Below are positions 40,665 through 53,087 of a stretch of 64,000 bases of DNA, one piece after another. Every line of letters begins with the position of its first letter. Positions within the stretch are counted from its first letter, which is position 1. Under the pieces are notes generated by a model. That model searched no databases. It worked only from the letters and a program-made list of their open reading frames with translations, and was not told the origin of the DNA. Position numbers and translations under genes: made by a program. The DNA comes from Otis tarda (lineage: Eukaryota; Chordata; Aves; Otidiformes; Otididae), in assembly GCA_026413225.1 (NCBI GenBank), contig CM048554.1, positions 70,610,463 to 70,674,462 on the forward strand, in the 5' to 3' direction.

Positions 40665-40902
40665 CCTTGCTGATCAGCAGTGAAACTGGATCAGAGTACT
40701 TCTTTGGAGGGTTAAAGTAAAATGGAAGAGCACGTTCAGGCACTCGGACCTGTCTATTTAAACTTTAAAAGTCTACTGCTGGTCTGGATTTTTCATCCTT
40801 CCTTCCCCACTAATGAAAGAAAAGTGCTGATACCTTGTAAAAGTTTTTTCTAACTTGGAACACTGGGAGAGCTTTTAACAAGTTTTCAAGCCTCTGACTG
40901 TG
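40665..40902 (-). other. GJA1: GJA1 exon 1 (non-coding leader)
   Basis: Minus-strand sequence aligns well with my recollection of mammalian GJA1 mRNA 5' ends. Conserved blocks include GGCTTGAAAACTT, GGTATCAGCACTTTTCTTTC, TTTAAATAGACAGGTC and GAGTGCCTGAAC. It ends at a consensus donor (AAGG, then GTAAGTG). The 5' boundary is taken from that similarity and is approximate. Spliced to the 16-nt leader in exon 2 it gives a 5' UTR of about 250 nt with one upstream ATG (see 40773-40796). Confidence 0.8.
40773..40796 (-). CDS. 7-codon upstream ORF in the GJA1 leader
   Basis: Exon 1 contains a single ATG, at 40796-40794, opening MKNPDQQ and a TAG stop. Its context is fair (A at -3, A at +4). It ends well before the connexin ATG, so it would act by reducing or conditioning scanning to the main start. 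My recollection of the human exon has no ATG at this spot (GCGTGAGG in place of GGATGAAA), so it may be lineage-specific. Translation is not shown by the sequence. Confidence 0.5.
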   Translation of the reverse strand: MKNPDQQ

Positions 40903-41000
40903 AAAGAGGAGGGGAAAAGGAGGGGTGGCAGCCCAGGAGGAGGGGCGGTCTGCAAATGGAGAGGAGGAAGGTGGGGGAGGAGGGGAAGAACTGAAGGCAC
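40903..41000 (-). promoter_or_regulatory. GJA1: GJA1 proximal promoter with GC box
   Basis: Immediately upstream of exon 1 lies a strongly purine-rich tract on the plus strand (pyrimidine-rich on the coding strand) with a consensus Sp1 GC box, GGGGCGG at 40942-40948, about 40-45 bp from the inferred start. Sp1-dependent basal transcription is known for mammalian GJA1. There is no convincing TATA box at -30; the TTTAAATAG motif lies inside exon 1. The start-site assignment rests on similarity to known mRNAs. Confidence 0.65.
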
Positions 41001-44000
41001 AGCAAAAACCAGCCCGGGGAAAAGGAGGGAGCGGAGGCATGAAAGTCCACTCTTGCTGATGTAACAAAACCAATGTCAGGGCAGTCAGCAGCCACCCACC
41101 CACCCCCGGTCACTGAGGGCACCTGGGTGGCACGTTATCCAAATCCGGGCTTGCCCGGGACAGATGAAACGACTTAGCTCTCTGGTGTGCACCAGCGGTT
41201 TCACTACAGGGAAAGGGAAAAACGCGTGAAAGGGATTAATGGGTAACCAGCATCAGCCTCCTGGATGCTGGGGCTGCACTGCGTCTCCCTTCCCTCCTTG
41301 CTACCACACAGCAGAGGAAGCCCTCTCAAGCCCTCTCTACTTTCTGTTGGGAACACAGCTTTGTTTACTGAAGGTCTGTTTCCTTTGCGTGCACACATGA
41401 AAGTACGCATCAGAAGCAGCGTGTTTGTTTCTACAGGAGATACCCATCACACATTTTTTTTGTTATTATTTGTGCGTGTGTGTGTGTGTGTGTTCGCGCG
41501 TGTGAGTCCATCCCATGGGAGAAATGAAGAAATGATCTCACATTCCAGGAAAGTCTTTCCAGGAAACTTCAGAAAATAAAGCATAGCACAGAGAATCGGT
41601 CTTCAACAGCGAGATGAAATGGTCCTGATGATTTTCCAGTGTGTTTTACAGAATAGAGGTGTGCTCCAAAACTGATCTATTCAATTAGAATGAAATTAGT
41701 TTGGATTTACTACTGACAAGTCCCAGGTTAAATGCTCCTTAAAAACTGCCTTCTCTGTAGGACAGAGATTAATTTATTTCTCTGCCTGTGTTAAGCTCCT
41801 CACACATGGAGTCCAATCTGCGTTAGGAATTGGTCTCATACTTGTTCGTGTCATGGGGTATTAGCTCCTCTGTGGGACTACTTAAGAGTTTCTCTAGAAG
41901 TGTTCATGGTTAGACAGTTCTCAATGAAGTTTCACATTTTGGGTTGTACCAGACTCATTTTGGTTTCAATTCATGTTATTCTCACGGGTTATTTCGGGGC
42001 TCAGTGGCATGGATGAGCATGTTTTTTGCTCTTTAAAGGTTATAAAGGAGGGGAGAAGTCCAGTAATGGCCATTGAGAAGTTCCCAAATAAAGGCCCCCT
42101 TTACAGTTCCTTCCTGAATTAATGAATGTTACACCCTACAACACAACTGAGATACTACTGCTTATTTTTCCCAGCACTTACCTACTGCTTTTCACCCAGA
42201 ACTCTCTGGAGAAGAGAACTAAGCCAAGATCTTTGTAGAAAGATACTCAGCAGGGAGATCTGAAGCTGGGAAACAAACACATGGTCCGGATTCTTGCTCT
42301 GGAGCTGTTTTTAGCAGCCCACACTGCCTCCTGTTTGAGAAAAAGAGCTAGTACACTGCAACTGTACACCTTTCATTCTCCTTCCTCCGGCTACAGAGGG
42401 AGATGGCTGGTTTCCCTAGCTTGCCCCTTTTCCTTTGACATTGGCTGTTAGTTTTGACAGCTTTTTTAGTTTTTACAGTTGTCCAAGCCATATGGCAGAA
42501 AGAAACCTTTTCTTTATGTTCTCCGAGTGTTGTTTTGAAGTTGCTTTTTCTCTTCACGGTAAGGGAGAATTGGGGCTTTGTGCTTAACAGGCTGTGTGCC
42601 CGTCTTCCTGAGAATGTAAAAACAGTGATATAAAAACCATAGCGTTTCACCGCCTTCGTGACTCTGGTATAGACAGTGAGTGGAGTACACATAATGCTCC
42701 TGCTACTGCCCCATAAAACACTGGTTATTCTAGAGCAAAGTACAAAACACCACCAACATGGCTACGTGTGTGCTGATGCTGAGACAATGAGGAGATTTGG
42801 GATGTCGTATATGTTGGTGCTGAAGAAGTTGCACCTTAGGAAAGCAGAATCATGCCAGAAAAAAAAAAAACCCTTGAATTATAGCATGCTAGAATACGAT
42901 GCTATCATTCCCTGCCAAAGCCGGCAGGGTCCAGCTTGCCCGATCTTGCATTTTTCCAGGTATCTTCCTGTATAGGCTTTGCAATTTTTCAACCATTCTG
43001 TTTTTAGAAGGATTGAGAAGTATTTATCCACTTAAATAAACAAACAGTATTTGTGAGAAGCCCAACACTCTTAAAATCCACTTTGGAAAACTAAAACGTG
43101 TGTGTGAGTAACAAGGGAAGAATAATTTTGTAGCAATAATAAGCGTAACACTTTGCTATGCTTGCTAATGCTTTTGCATTATCCACATGAAAAGGAATAT
43201 CCACCGTGATACTGTATAGAATTAGGAAGAATTATTATTAGTCTTTATGAAAATGCTTTGGAAATGTCTCTTAGAGTTTGGAAATATGTCTCCATGATCA
43301 CATTTCACAGCCTGTTACCAGAACATATTCAGCTTCGGATGATGCAATGATCTGCCATTTCACAAGGTTACCAGAAAGTCTCACACGCATTTGCATCGCA
43401 ATGGAAATAAGCTTTTCAGATTGAACAAAGGTCTTTGCACACAACCCCTCTTCAGCTGAAGCTATGTTCAACAGGAAAGCATGGAGGTGTCAGACCTGAG
43501 ATATTTGCAAGTCTGTTCTTAGTTACAGACTAAGAGGCAGGTAAGAAGATCATGGTGTTGTGGAACACAGACTCTTTTTACAGATTAAGATTTTGGGGCC
43601 CAGAGCTCTCTGGGACCTATATTGCCATCCATTGACATTTTGCCTTTTTGAGCAAACAGCACTGTCTTGTGAAGCAATCTTTCAGCATGGCAATGCTAGG
43701 ACTCCAGAACCTGTTTGTCTTTGGCTTGGCAGGCTACAGCACAATCCGTAGGGGCACGTTCACACTGCGACCCAGACGCAGTGCTGGAGCCCAGGCTCCG
43801 TCAAGTGCATCTCTGGGACTGAACCTCAGGGTGACTTCCATAGGATTTCTGTCCACTCTTTCCTGAATCCTCGGCTGAATCAGTGAAATAGTTCCAAGCC
43901 CATAGTACCATTGCTGCTTTTCTAAACAGGTTTATCAAAAGGAACTATAAATTGGATTATTTAGTATTTGCAGTCTTTGACACAGATTAATGGTTAATAC

Positions 44001-45344
44001 AGAACTCAGTCCATTGTTTTCTTTCTATTTATTACCTGAACATAAGTACAGAACTCTATACTGGAACTTTTTCCTCATATCGCTTCCAAATATTTCCTCA
44101 AAAATATTTTAGTAACCTGATTCATCAGAAAAGTCCTAGTGAATGTTTCACTTGGAAAGCTCTCCAGTCCTTTAACCATTACAAAATTTCCCCTTGATAC
44201 CAGTGGGGTTCATGGTCTACTCCCAGTTAAGGTTGTCTGTGATTTATGGAGCTCTTAAGACATGGAGCACGTCTTCACTTGTTTTTGATTTGTTTGCAAA
44301 ATTCACTTCCCAGTACTCCCAAGCACAGCACTGTCCTCTCCACAGAGGAGTCCATGGACTGAGTAAACTGAATATACAGTAGATTGAGATTAACATACAC
44401 ACGCAATACAGATTTTCTTGGGTGCCTTTCAAGGCATCTGTGCAGCCACCCACGTCCCTGGATGGCACGTATGCTTCGGCACGTTTTCACCAATATCCCT
44501 TCTCACACATTTGCCTTTTAAGACAGACTTGTGAATAATGCGTGGCCCTGTTTCATGCCCTGTTGAGGTAAAGCTGCTCAGAATGTCCTAGCAACAATAA
44601 TGCGGTATTTCTTGATTACCTAAGCACATAAATGTGCAGACTAATGATTTTTTTTTCTTTTAAGCAGCCAGTGCTTTTTGCTTGTTTAAGGAATTTACAT
44701 CACGCAGAAATATAACACAGCTTTGAAGTTGCTGGCCACAGCCCTTGCACGTTCTCTCAGCTGGGACAACTGGACTGGAGCCCACTGGAAGCTGCTGTGC
44801 CCAGCACCTTTGGGGCTGCAAAATGCAGCCTCCGTTCCTGCCCCGAGTTTCAAAGGGTCATCTCTTGTTCAAATCAAAGGCAATTAAATTGTCATCCCTC
44901 AAGGTGGTAGCTGTTCCCACTTGTGTGGCACAACACATAGCACATAAGAGAATATTTTGTGATAATCGTAAGGAAGGTAATAATAAAAAGCAGGATAACC
45001 ACAAGACTGTGTCTTAGTGAGCACACTCACCATTCCTTGCTGAAACTAGTCTCTCAGATTCATTTGCTACGGGGCTATTAAAGCTAGATATTCCCCAAGG
45101 GAAAAGGAGGCTTAGTCAGCATACGAGAGATTCTGCTCTTACTGATCTGCCTGCAAAAGAAAAAAAAACCTGCTCTTTTAAAATAGACCCTGCTGGAAAC
45201 ACATCAAGACTGAAGCACCTCAGATGAAAGTGTGGAGAAGTTCTCAGTGACAGATGCCATTGGGTCAGAGTTCAGCCTAGCAAATGGTCACTGTTCTCTG
45301 GAAATATTTTGCACTGTTGCACAGTCATCTGTCTAGAATGTGAG
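41001..45344. other. GJA1 upstream flank, gene-free
   Basis: No exon or RNA gene recognised. The first 150 bp are moderately GC-rich (CCCGGG motifs near 41150). A GT microsatellite lies at 41471-41505. The remainder is AT-rich with only short chance ORFs. Confidence 0.5.
41471..41505. repeat. GT microsatellite
   Basis: (TG)n with one C interruption, followed by TTCGCGCG and TGTG. It lies about 0.6 kb upstream of the inferred GJA1 start. Alternating purine-pyrimidine sequence of this kind can adopt Z-DNA. Confidence 0.9.
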
Positions 45345-45512
45345 AGTGTTTTATAAATATTAACATAGAACAAGTTATGTTATAGTAACCTCTTTTACGG
45401 AGATGGGAAGTTTGTCATGGAGAATATCAGCAGCTCTTCTGAGTCATAGACAGCTCATGGCACAATCAGGATTAGAAGCAAAGTTTCTTAACGCCAGGCT
45501 CCATCCTTTAAG
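45345..45512 (+). repeat. MIR-like ancient SINE fossil
   Basis: Diverged but collinear matches to the MIR core and 3' half: GTGTTTTATAAATATTAACA, CCTCTTTTACGGAGATGGGA, GAGTCATAGACAGCTCATGG, CAATCAGGATTAGAAGCAAA, then CTTAACGCCAGGCTCCATCC. These correspond to the MIR motifs for the poly-pyrimidine/TTTACAGATG box, the CACACAGCT box and the AGGATTNGAACCCAGG box. Several small gaps; assignment by eye. Confidence 0.55.
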
Positions 45513-46626
45513 CCCCAAATTATTCTGTCCCATCTTCTAGCTGCTTTTTGAAATACCAGCTAGTAGAGAAAACAGCTAAATGGGTGTTTACAAGATTTAC
45601 GAGGATCGCAGAGAAGGAAAATACAGTGTTCAAAGTTTGGGGTGATTGTCTCCTTTCTGTTCTATGTGCTGGTCGGTGCCTGCCACTTCATACCAGTAAG
45701 ATCTCACCACAACTTCTTCATGGTGATACGCAGCTTGTTCACTTTCACATGCTACATTTAGAAATATTAATTCCCTCCTGGTTCGCTGATGTTCAGAAAA
45801 GAAGAAGGGTGATACATGGAGGGTCAGATGCTCTTCAGCTGTGCCAAGGAACTTCTAAACCTCATTAGAGACAGTTAAACAGCAGAAAAGTTGGTCTGAA
45901 AAGGATTTATCCCAACATCGTAACTGATTCCAATCAGTATCCCCTCTGAACTAGCTGCCCCTCTAGAAAGACACTAGAAAAGCATTCCAGCAAAGAATGA
46001 AGTATGAGTGCACAGATCCTTATGAATTTGGCTCCACCTTCTGTACACAGTGAAAATAAACATGAGTTATATTGGACCTTGAATGTCAGTTAAGCTTTTT
46101 GCTTATTTTATTTTCCATTTCACTTTCAAAAATCCTGCACTGACATGGCCTTATGGTATTTTGTGAGCTTTTATTTCTGCATATTGGTGGTAAGGTTTTC
46201 CAGTCATTTGATTCCAAAGGATCAGAGTTTTTAAAAATAAATATGGCCATTTCATGTTTTCAAATTGTAGAGTAGCATAGCCTTTCACAAAATAGTCTTT
46301 AAATGTCTTCAGTGTCTTGCAATGACTGAATACATTAGCAATGAAAGGAAAAAAAATTTCAGAATATGTATTAACACTATCTGCTACTTACTCTGAAGAG
46401 TAATCTCACTGAATCCAATAAATCTGCACACATTAAGTACTACCCAGCAATGTAAATAGAGGCTATACATCCAAACTCCAAAATAGAAACCTACTCAAAT
46501 AAAAGAAAGTAGGTAACTCCCCCAAATTCCTACCCAGTTGAAGGTACTTTTGCATCTTCATTGATGAAAAACATTCTCTTTATTACCAAACAGAAAATCA
46601 GCTGTGCAATAATCATTGTGCTTTGG

Positions 46627-46660
46627 AAAAAGTGAGTGGTGTTTAGAAAAAGTGAGTGGT
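46627..46660. repeat. 20-bp short tandem duplication
   Basis: AAAAAGTGAGTGGT occurs twice with a 20-base period, a simple local duplication. Confidence 0.8.
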
Positions 46661-48929
46661 TTTGACATATTTCCAATACTTTTTATCCAGGCTTTACAAA
46701 CAATAACTGCCTTTCTGTGATAGTCTTTGACATCTTGTAGAGACTGCTGAGTTTTCCACATGTGGCTGAACTGAGGGACAGAAAGTTTGGCTACGTTGGC
46801 CATGTCAGAAGAGCAAAGGGGAAATAACTGAGTTCTCTTCCCCTCAAGAAATCAGGCTTTTTCCATCCTGTCCTCAGAAAATCCTCAGGTTTATTTAATT
46901 TTTATTTTTGATCTTCTCATTTAAATTATTCCAGAGTTTCACTCTGCATTTGAATTAATTTTGTAATGGGACACACTGTATTTTAGTCACAGAGCAATAT
47001 TTTTACATTTAGTTAGGCAGTATAATTGGTTACAGTGAATTAAATTGAGCTACTTCAATACTTAAGTAAGCATTGAAGTCTAACTAGATCTTTTATTCAG
47101 AAGATCAAAATTAACTTTTTATTTATGTTAGTTTACAAATTGTTTAATATTTGGAAGTAAGTCCCTTTTTTTTTTCTATGTAGAAACAGAACTAGAATAA
47201 ATTCTTTATAGACTTTCATTTACTAATCCATATATTTGAATAAGATTTGTTAATCACATTGTTAATTTAATTCCTTTTTTTTTTTTATTCATCACAAGAT
47301 TAGAGAATGCTTGTGGGCAGCCTTTTCCTGTTGATACAATAATTTTTAGATTGACTAGTTCATTCGCATTTAGCTAAGTGACTGTGTTCGCTCACCTGCA
47401 GACAGCCTATGCTGGTCATTTTAAAGTCTCCTCCCCACGACCGCCATGAAAACAAAGAGGATTGGCTGTCCTCTTGGTTTATGTTTTTTGGGCTGCAGAC
47501 AAGAGAAATTTTATGTCACTTAAGAGAATGGGCCTGAAATACACTATTTCAAAAGATTTCTGAAAGACAGAGGCAGAGCGTGTGAGATGTTCCTGGCTGA
47601 AAGACAGAGGCCCACTCATTGAGTGTCTTGATAGCATCACAGGGGTGTTTGAGGACATGAACATTTCAAGGCTTCCCTCATTTTCCCTACACCAGTCTGT
47701 TGCCATTTGCTGTACAGCTGCATATATGTTGGCCAGAATCATTTGAGGAGCATAATTGCTCCTTTCTTTTGACAGTCTGCAGGATTAACTGTGTTGTAGA
47801 CATGAAAGGGTCTGTAAAGAACTGAAAATCAAGAAATGTTACATAAAAGCAAGTAAAAATTGTTAATAGGGTTTACTGCTGGTAAAAAACACAAATTGAT
47901 TAAAAGTATACTGCTAATTAAGGGGTTCCCATAAGAACATTTTTGGGAAAATGACTGGAAAATTAATCTACTAGAATTAAGAGCTTCTGTTATAAGGTTT
48001 TCCCAGAAAGGGATCTCCCAGTATAATCCATGAGTCCTTCTCCCAGGCAGTAAAGAACATCAACTCTAGTAGTCTGCTTTCAATTTAAATGTGTGTACAT
48101 TCATTTATTTAATTTCTCAGAAATTTTAAAAGTAACTGAACTGCAAAAAAAAAAGTAATCATGTGACACAGTGTATAATAATTTAATGACATGAACAAAC
48201 GAGGCATAAAGAACATAAAACTCTGACTTCCCAATTCAGGCTGGGAACTGCTCATCAGCTATTGCTAGCACTGTTCAGCAAACATGAATGGTGCATAAGG
48301 GAAAACATCACATACGAGATAACAATATCAGTCAGTTATTAAACTTTAATACAAACTACTTTATATCCAAAGCATTCTAAAAGCATACAAAATAAAATCA
48401 GTTCAATAAAGTGAGGGAAAAAAAATAGTTGTAATGTATTGAGCATTACACTAAGGGTTAACTTTTACATGTCAACTTTGAATAATAAAACCGAGCAACT
48501 TTACAGCTTCCTGAGGCTGCACTGAAAAGAAACAGCTTCCAATTACCTGCTCTCAAAACTGACACTGGCATATTATCCATAAGCATAATTCTTGGAAACT
48601 TGATTACAATAAAAACTAAAATGGGTACCAATAATCTCAGTTCATTCCATATTTACAGAATATTTTCAAAAGATAGGAATGTAAGAATTTATTCGGTGTT
48701 CTCACAGACAATCAAGGTTATATCTTGCAAATTATTCTGTCTAAAACCTAAGTAAAAATTTGTAGGCAAAAACAGATGGATGTTAACTCCTATGAAATAG
48801 AACAGTATCCTTATATGAGTAAGTGCTTTTTAAGGGTGATTTAGTGTAAGCACTGAGAATGAGAATGAACACAGTTTAGGTCCTACTACAGACAAGTGGA
48901 ACAAGTCCTAATTTCTGGCCCAGCAGCCT

Positions 48930-49443
48930 CCCCCAGTGATTACCAAGCTCTGGAAAAGCGTGAGCTGCTGTAAAGCTCAGGCAGTACCCGTGGTGCTTGG
49001 CATGCCCAGAGCCACCCGACATGGGGCTGCCTGGAGCCCTTCTCCCATCCTTGCTCTGGCCAGAAACCCTGAGAAACCAGAGGCATCCCCACCTCTCTCC
49101 CTACACAGGCCCCGTTTTGCCGTGTATTTTGTGAAGCAGCCCAGGACAGGCTGCCATGTGGGGCTTCCCATGCCGTGCACTTCTTCCTGGCTGAGGCCAC
49201 TTGTGATTCTGCTCCTGCTGCTGCTGAGGTTTTTGCTAATTATTTAGTGATCAGGACACTTGCCCCTGATGTGGTGAACTTGCTTGCAAGCCCTGCTGAG
49301 ACTGTAAGCTTCGAAATGGTATCTTTAGCTTTCCAAGCCACTGCTTTAATTAGCAGGACAGAGGACAACTGAAGGAAAATGGATTAATCTTTTATTCCCG
49401 TAAAGAAAGCTGCGTTATTTTGAAAAAAAAAAAAAAAAAAAAA
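48930..49443 (+). other. GC-richer block ending in A21
   Basis: About 450 bp of markedly higher GC than its surroundings includes an open frame of 103 codons (48936-49247) with a leucine-rich end but no recognisable domain. It is followed by A21 at 49423-49443. A tail after a compositionally foreign block is what a processed retrocopy looks like, but there is no AATAAA within 30 bases of the tail and I found no flanking duplication. Unassigned. Confidence 0.3.
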
Positions 49444-52400
49444 GAAAAGTTCATTAACCTGAGAAATAATTCTGTAAAAAAATAAATGTGAGAATATTTA
49501 CAGAATACTAACAGACTTCTGTTTGAACCAGAGTTTGAGCCCTATACTGCGTAGTTAAGCCTCTCAGTTTTATTGTCGTTTTCTTTAAGTGTGCCCAGAA
49601 ACTCCAGGAGCAGAAATGACATCTCTCCTGGGGGAAGCTGAGCTCTCTCCGTCATGCAGAGAACGACAAGCCAAAGAAACTCTGTCTAATGACTGAGAGA
49701 TGCTATTCTGTTACTTCTACTAGCAGTTTATTGCCACACAGAGAAACAATCCCCCTGGAAGAAACAAGATTCTGACTTCTCTTCACCTCACCACGCGTTC
49801 AAACCACTGAGGCAAAAAAGTGAGGTTTTCACTGTGCAAGCGTCCTTTTTTTTCCCCACTGTTTTCATTAAGTCTCAATTTCAAGTGCAGAAGCTCACAC
49901 TTTCAGGAAGTAAAGAAGATAAATATATAATCTTTGTTATATAGCTATATATCTTTAAGATATGTATATATGCACATATTGATGTGCTATGTCAGGAATT
50001 ATTTGTGTCATCAACACTACATTCACATCCCAGCAATTTGCCAATGTAGTTTTATGATCCTGTGAAAATACTGATCTTTTTCAATTTTGTATTTTTGTAA
50101 CATATTAAAAAAGGAGAGATGTGAAACAGTGAATTTGTAAAAGTTAAGTGCCAATCCCTCTGTTCATACAGAAGAACATGCACATTTTCAAAGCAGTAAG
50201 CAAGAACTTGTAAGCAAGGATTGTCTTTCTTTGTGTACTGAGTTATCAGAAGTTCATTGTGTCCACTCAATGAAAAATAAAAATATTAGATTAATAATAC
50301 TTGAAAAATGCAATTTGAGGAAATTTGAATAATCAGTGTAGTATTTTTTAATTTTTTTTTTTTATGTTTCACTAACTGCAAGATACAAGGTAGAAGTCCA
50401 AAGACTTTCACAACACACTATGTGAGAAAGCTGTTTTCACATTTTTGGAAACTTAGAATCCAGAACACTGATAACTTGATTTTCTTAACTTCTTTTTCAA
50501 AAATACTCTTGAAGGCAAGGTAAGTATTCATAACATAGTGTTGAAGAAAGTATATTTATTTCTGACAGTTTCAGATGGGCACAGCACAAACCGATACATG
50601 AGCCCGAGAACTCCTTCTGCCACCCATTGCACACTAGTTTACGGAAATTGTGAGTAATTACTACATTTCAGATTAACTTCTTTAGTCCCTGTTTATACTT
50701 CTCTGGTAAATTCCTTTTCTGAAACCTGGAAAGTAGTCACAGGAACAAAGACAGTTAAGCTGATAAGTGGAGAGGAAACTGCTGAAAATATTTACTGATA
50801 AAGGAAAATCATGCTGATGAGCCAAATAAGCCAGAAAACGAGGGCTAATCTTAGGTACAGGAAAGGGAAACACACACTATAAACTGCAAGTAAAATTGTA
50901 AAACTGAAGTAAAATATCTTTGGATTACTTCATGAAACTGCTACATAAATCACAGATCATTTTATGAATTCATGTAGAGTCAAGTGATACTGACACACCT
51001 GCACATTTTTTTCTCTTTGCATGGTACATAAATAGATCTTTGTTACTTATTCAACTTTTGTTCCCCGCCCTCAATACCATTTGATTTCAAGTAGGAATTC
51101 TGCATCAAGAACAAATAGGGTCTTTATCAGCCTTTGAAATGGAAATGTAGAAGTCTCAGTGTGAAATTGTAAAAGTCCTTGATATGCAATCTGCTTGACC
51201 TGCAGAATACATCTGAAAAGTGCTGGCCTATGTGTTGGAAGCCCTGGTGTTATATACCATCACAAACCAGCTCACTTCTACCACCAGTCTCTGCTGCAAC
51301 AACTCACTGTGAGTTTTTTTAAAAAAGTGTTTTGCTCTGATGGTGGGTATGCGTAGATTTAATGTCAGACAGGCAACTGGGAATTGAGTATATACTGTAT
51401 TTAAGTATTATGAATATTCATGAAATGTAGGGAAACACGTTTAAGGCAATACTATACACTAAAAAAAAATGTGCGAAACCTTTTGGCTCCCTTGCAAACT
51501 CTCTAGTGCGGGACTGGTAGGCAAAAGCATATTGCTTCTTTTATTCTATAAATTGTCCTGCGGAAGGTTTATTCTCATACACCTAAGACTAGTTGCCAGT
51601 GTTTTCAACTTAGGGGTGAAAACAAAAGCAATGAAAGAATGACCAAAAAATATAGCATCAGTGCCTGACTTATTTTTTAGAAGATACTGAAAAATATTCA
51701 GGAAAGCAGGATAACAATGAGCTTTGCGGATCAAATTCATAAAAGGATCCGAACCCTGCAGTGCTAACCAAATGTGGCCACACTGATGATCACCACAAAA
51801 TCAACCTATTCAAATTTCTCTTCTAACTTAGAAAGATGCTTTCTTCACACAGACTCCACAGACTGAGCGAGGCACCAAGCAGCTTCATGCTCTCAAGACC
51901 AGCATGCTCCTGCGCAGTCACAGCAGGAAGCAATTAAGGGACTTCTCAGAAAATTAGGTGCCTCCAGACACGGCAATTGCTGCCTTGGAGCTTCCAGGCT
52001 ATTACAGCAGTACAGAAAGACCTAAAACATAATTCAGCACCAGAAACACTGTGTGTCTTTAAGCCAAAATCTTTATCTTAATTCTGAATGTTACGCTGAA
52101 ATGTAATCTTTCTTTCTGTCACTGTTAATTACCGGTTTTACTACAAGCTCACATTTCTATGCAGCTCTGCAAAGCAGGGTTGCAGATAGATATTAGACAC
52201 AATTTTCAGATTGTGCCAAGAAGAATAACTGCTAATGGGCAAAATGCCCGATGGGTTGTTTAACATCCTAGTCCTAACCAGGGTTTGAAGTTTTGGTGGC
52301 TGGGAAAAAGCGTCATCTATGAAAACCCAGCAAGTTAACCTGGAGGACACTGAAGGACAGCACATGCGAATTTCTATATTGTCCTTATTCAGATTTGCAC

Positions 52401-52611
52401 CACATCTAAATAGAAAAAAAAATCTCCATATTCAGAAAAAAAAAATAGGTAAAAGCACAATTACTTGTTCAAAAAATAGATCCTTTTCATTTTAAAAAGT
52501 GTTATTGATGGTTATGTTATTATTATTCCAAATAATGTAAAGATTCCTGAAAATAATTTTGGTTTTATTAGAGACAAAGGTTTAACAAGAAAAGCTTTGG
52601 CAGAGGACAGA

Positions 52612-52865
52612 GGTTTGGAATGGTGGGGACCCAGCGGCGAGTGGCGGGAGGGTCCACATTTCGGCCGAGTCCCACTAGGGGGGGTGTGAGACCGAGGAGA
52701 CCTCCGCGCCCGGAGGCCGGGGGGCGGGCGCTGCTGCGAGGGGCTTGCCGGGCCGAGGTGAAAGGGGACCAAATTCAGCGGGAGCCAAATTTAGCGGGGG
52801 TTAAGGGGACCTGCGGACGGAGGAAGGGCGCAGAGTGGTGGCTGCGGTGATAACTGGGGCTGCAA
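52612..52865. other. CpG-dense block (small CpG island)
   Basis: About 21 CpG dinucleotides in roughly 240 bp, inside AT-rich DNA. It includes GGGCGG-type GC boxes (GGGGGGCGGGCG) and an internal near-repeat (CCAAATTCAGCGGG / CCAAATTTAGCGGG). On the minus strand a splice-acceptor-like TTGCTGTTGCAG precedes it at about 52867, and an AATAAA follows at about 52565-52570. It could be an unannotated promoter, a terminal exon of a non-coding transcript, or a GC-rich mobile element. I recognise no protein in it. Confidence 0.5.
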
Positions 52866-53087
52866 CAGCAAATCCCCACTACATGAACCCGCTTGTGGCC
52901 GTTCTGTTCCACTCGTTGCTTTCACCTCCATCAGCCTATTCCTGTGCTTGTGTATGAACACACAAACACAAATAAACAGTTTTTATAGTATCTCTTAGAA
53001 AGAACACACATTTGATGGATCTAACCTGCTCCCTCTGCCTCGCAAAAAAAAAAAAAAAGTTCATGAATGCAAGAATTAACTGTAAAT
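52866..53087. other. Spacer, nothing recognised
   Basis: No gene or repeat seen apart from an A14 run near 53044-53057. Confidence 0.5.

Larger units (their letters stand above)
45513..52611. other. Gene-free stretch
   Basis: AT-rich DNA with no recognisable exon or RNA gene. It holds a 20-bp tandem duplication at 46627-46660, a GC-richer block at 48930-49440 and many homopolymer runs. ORFs up to 103 codons have no known domain. Confidence 0.5.
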
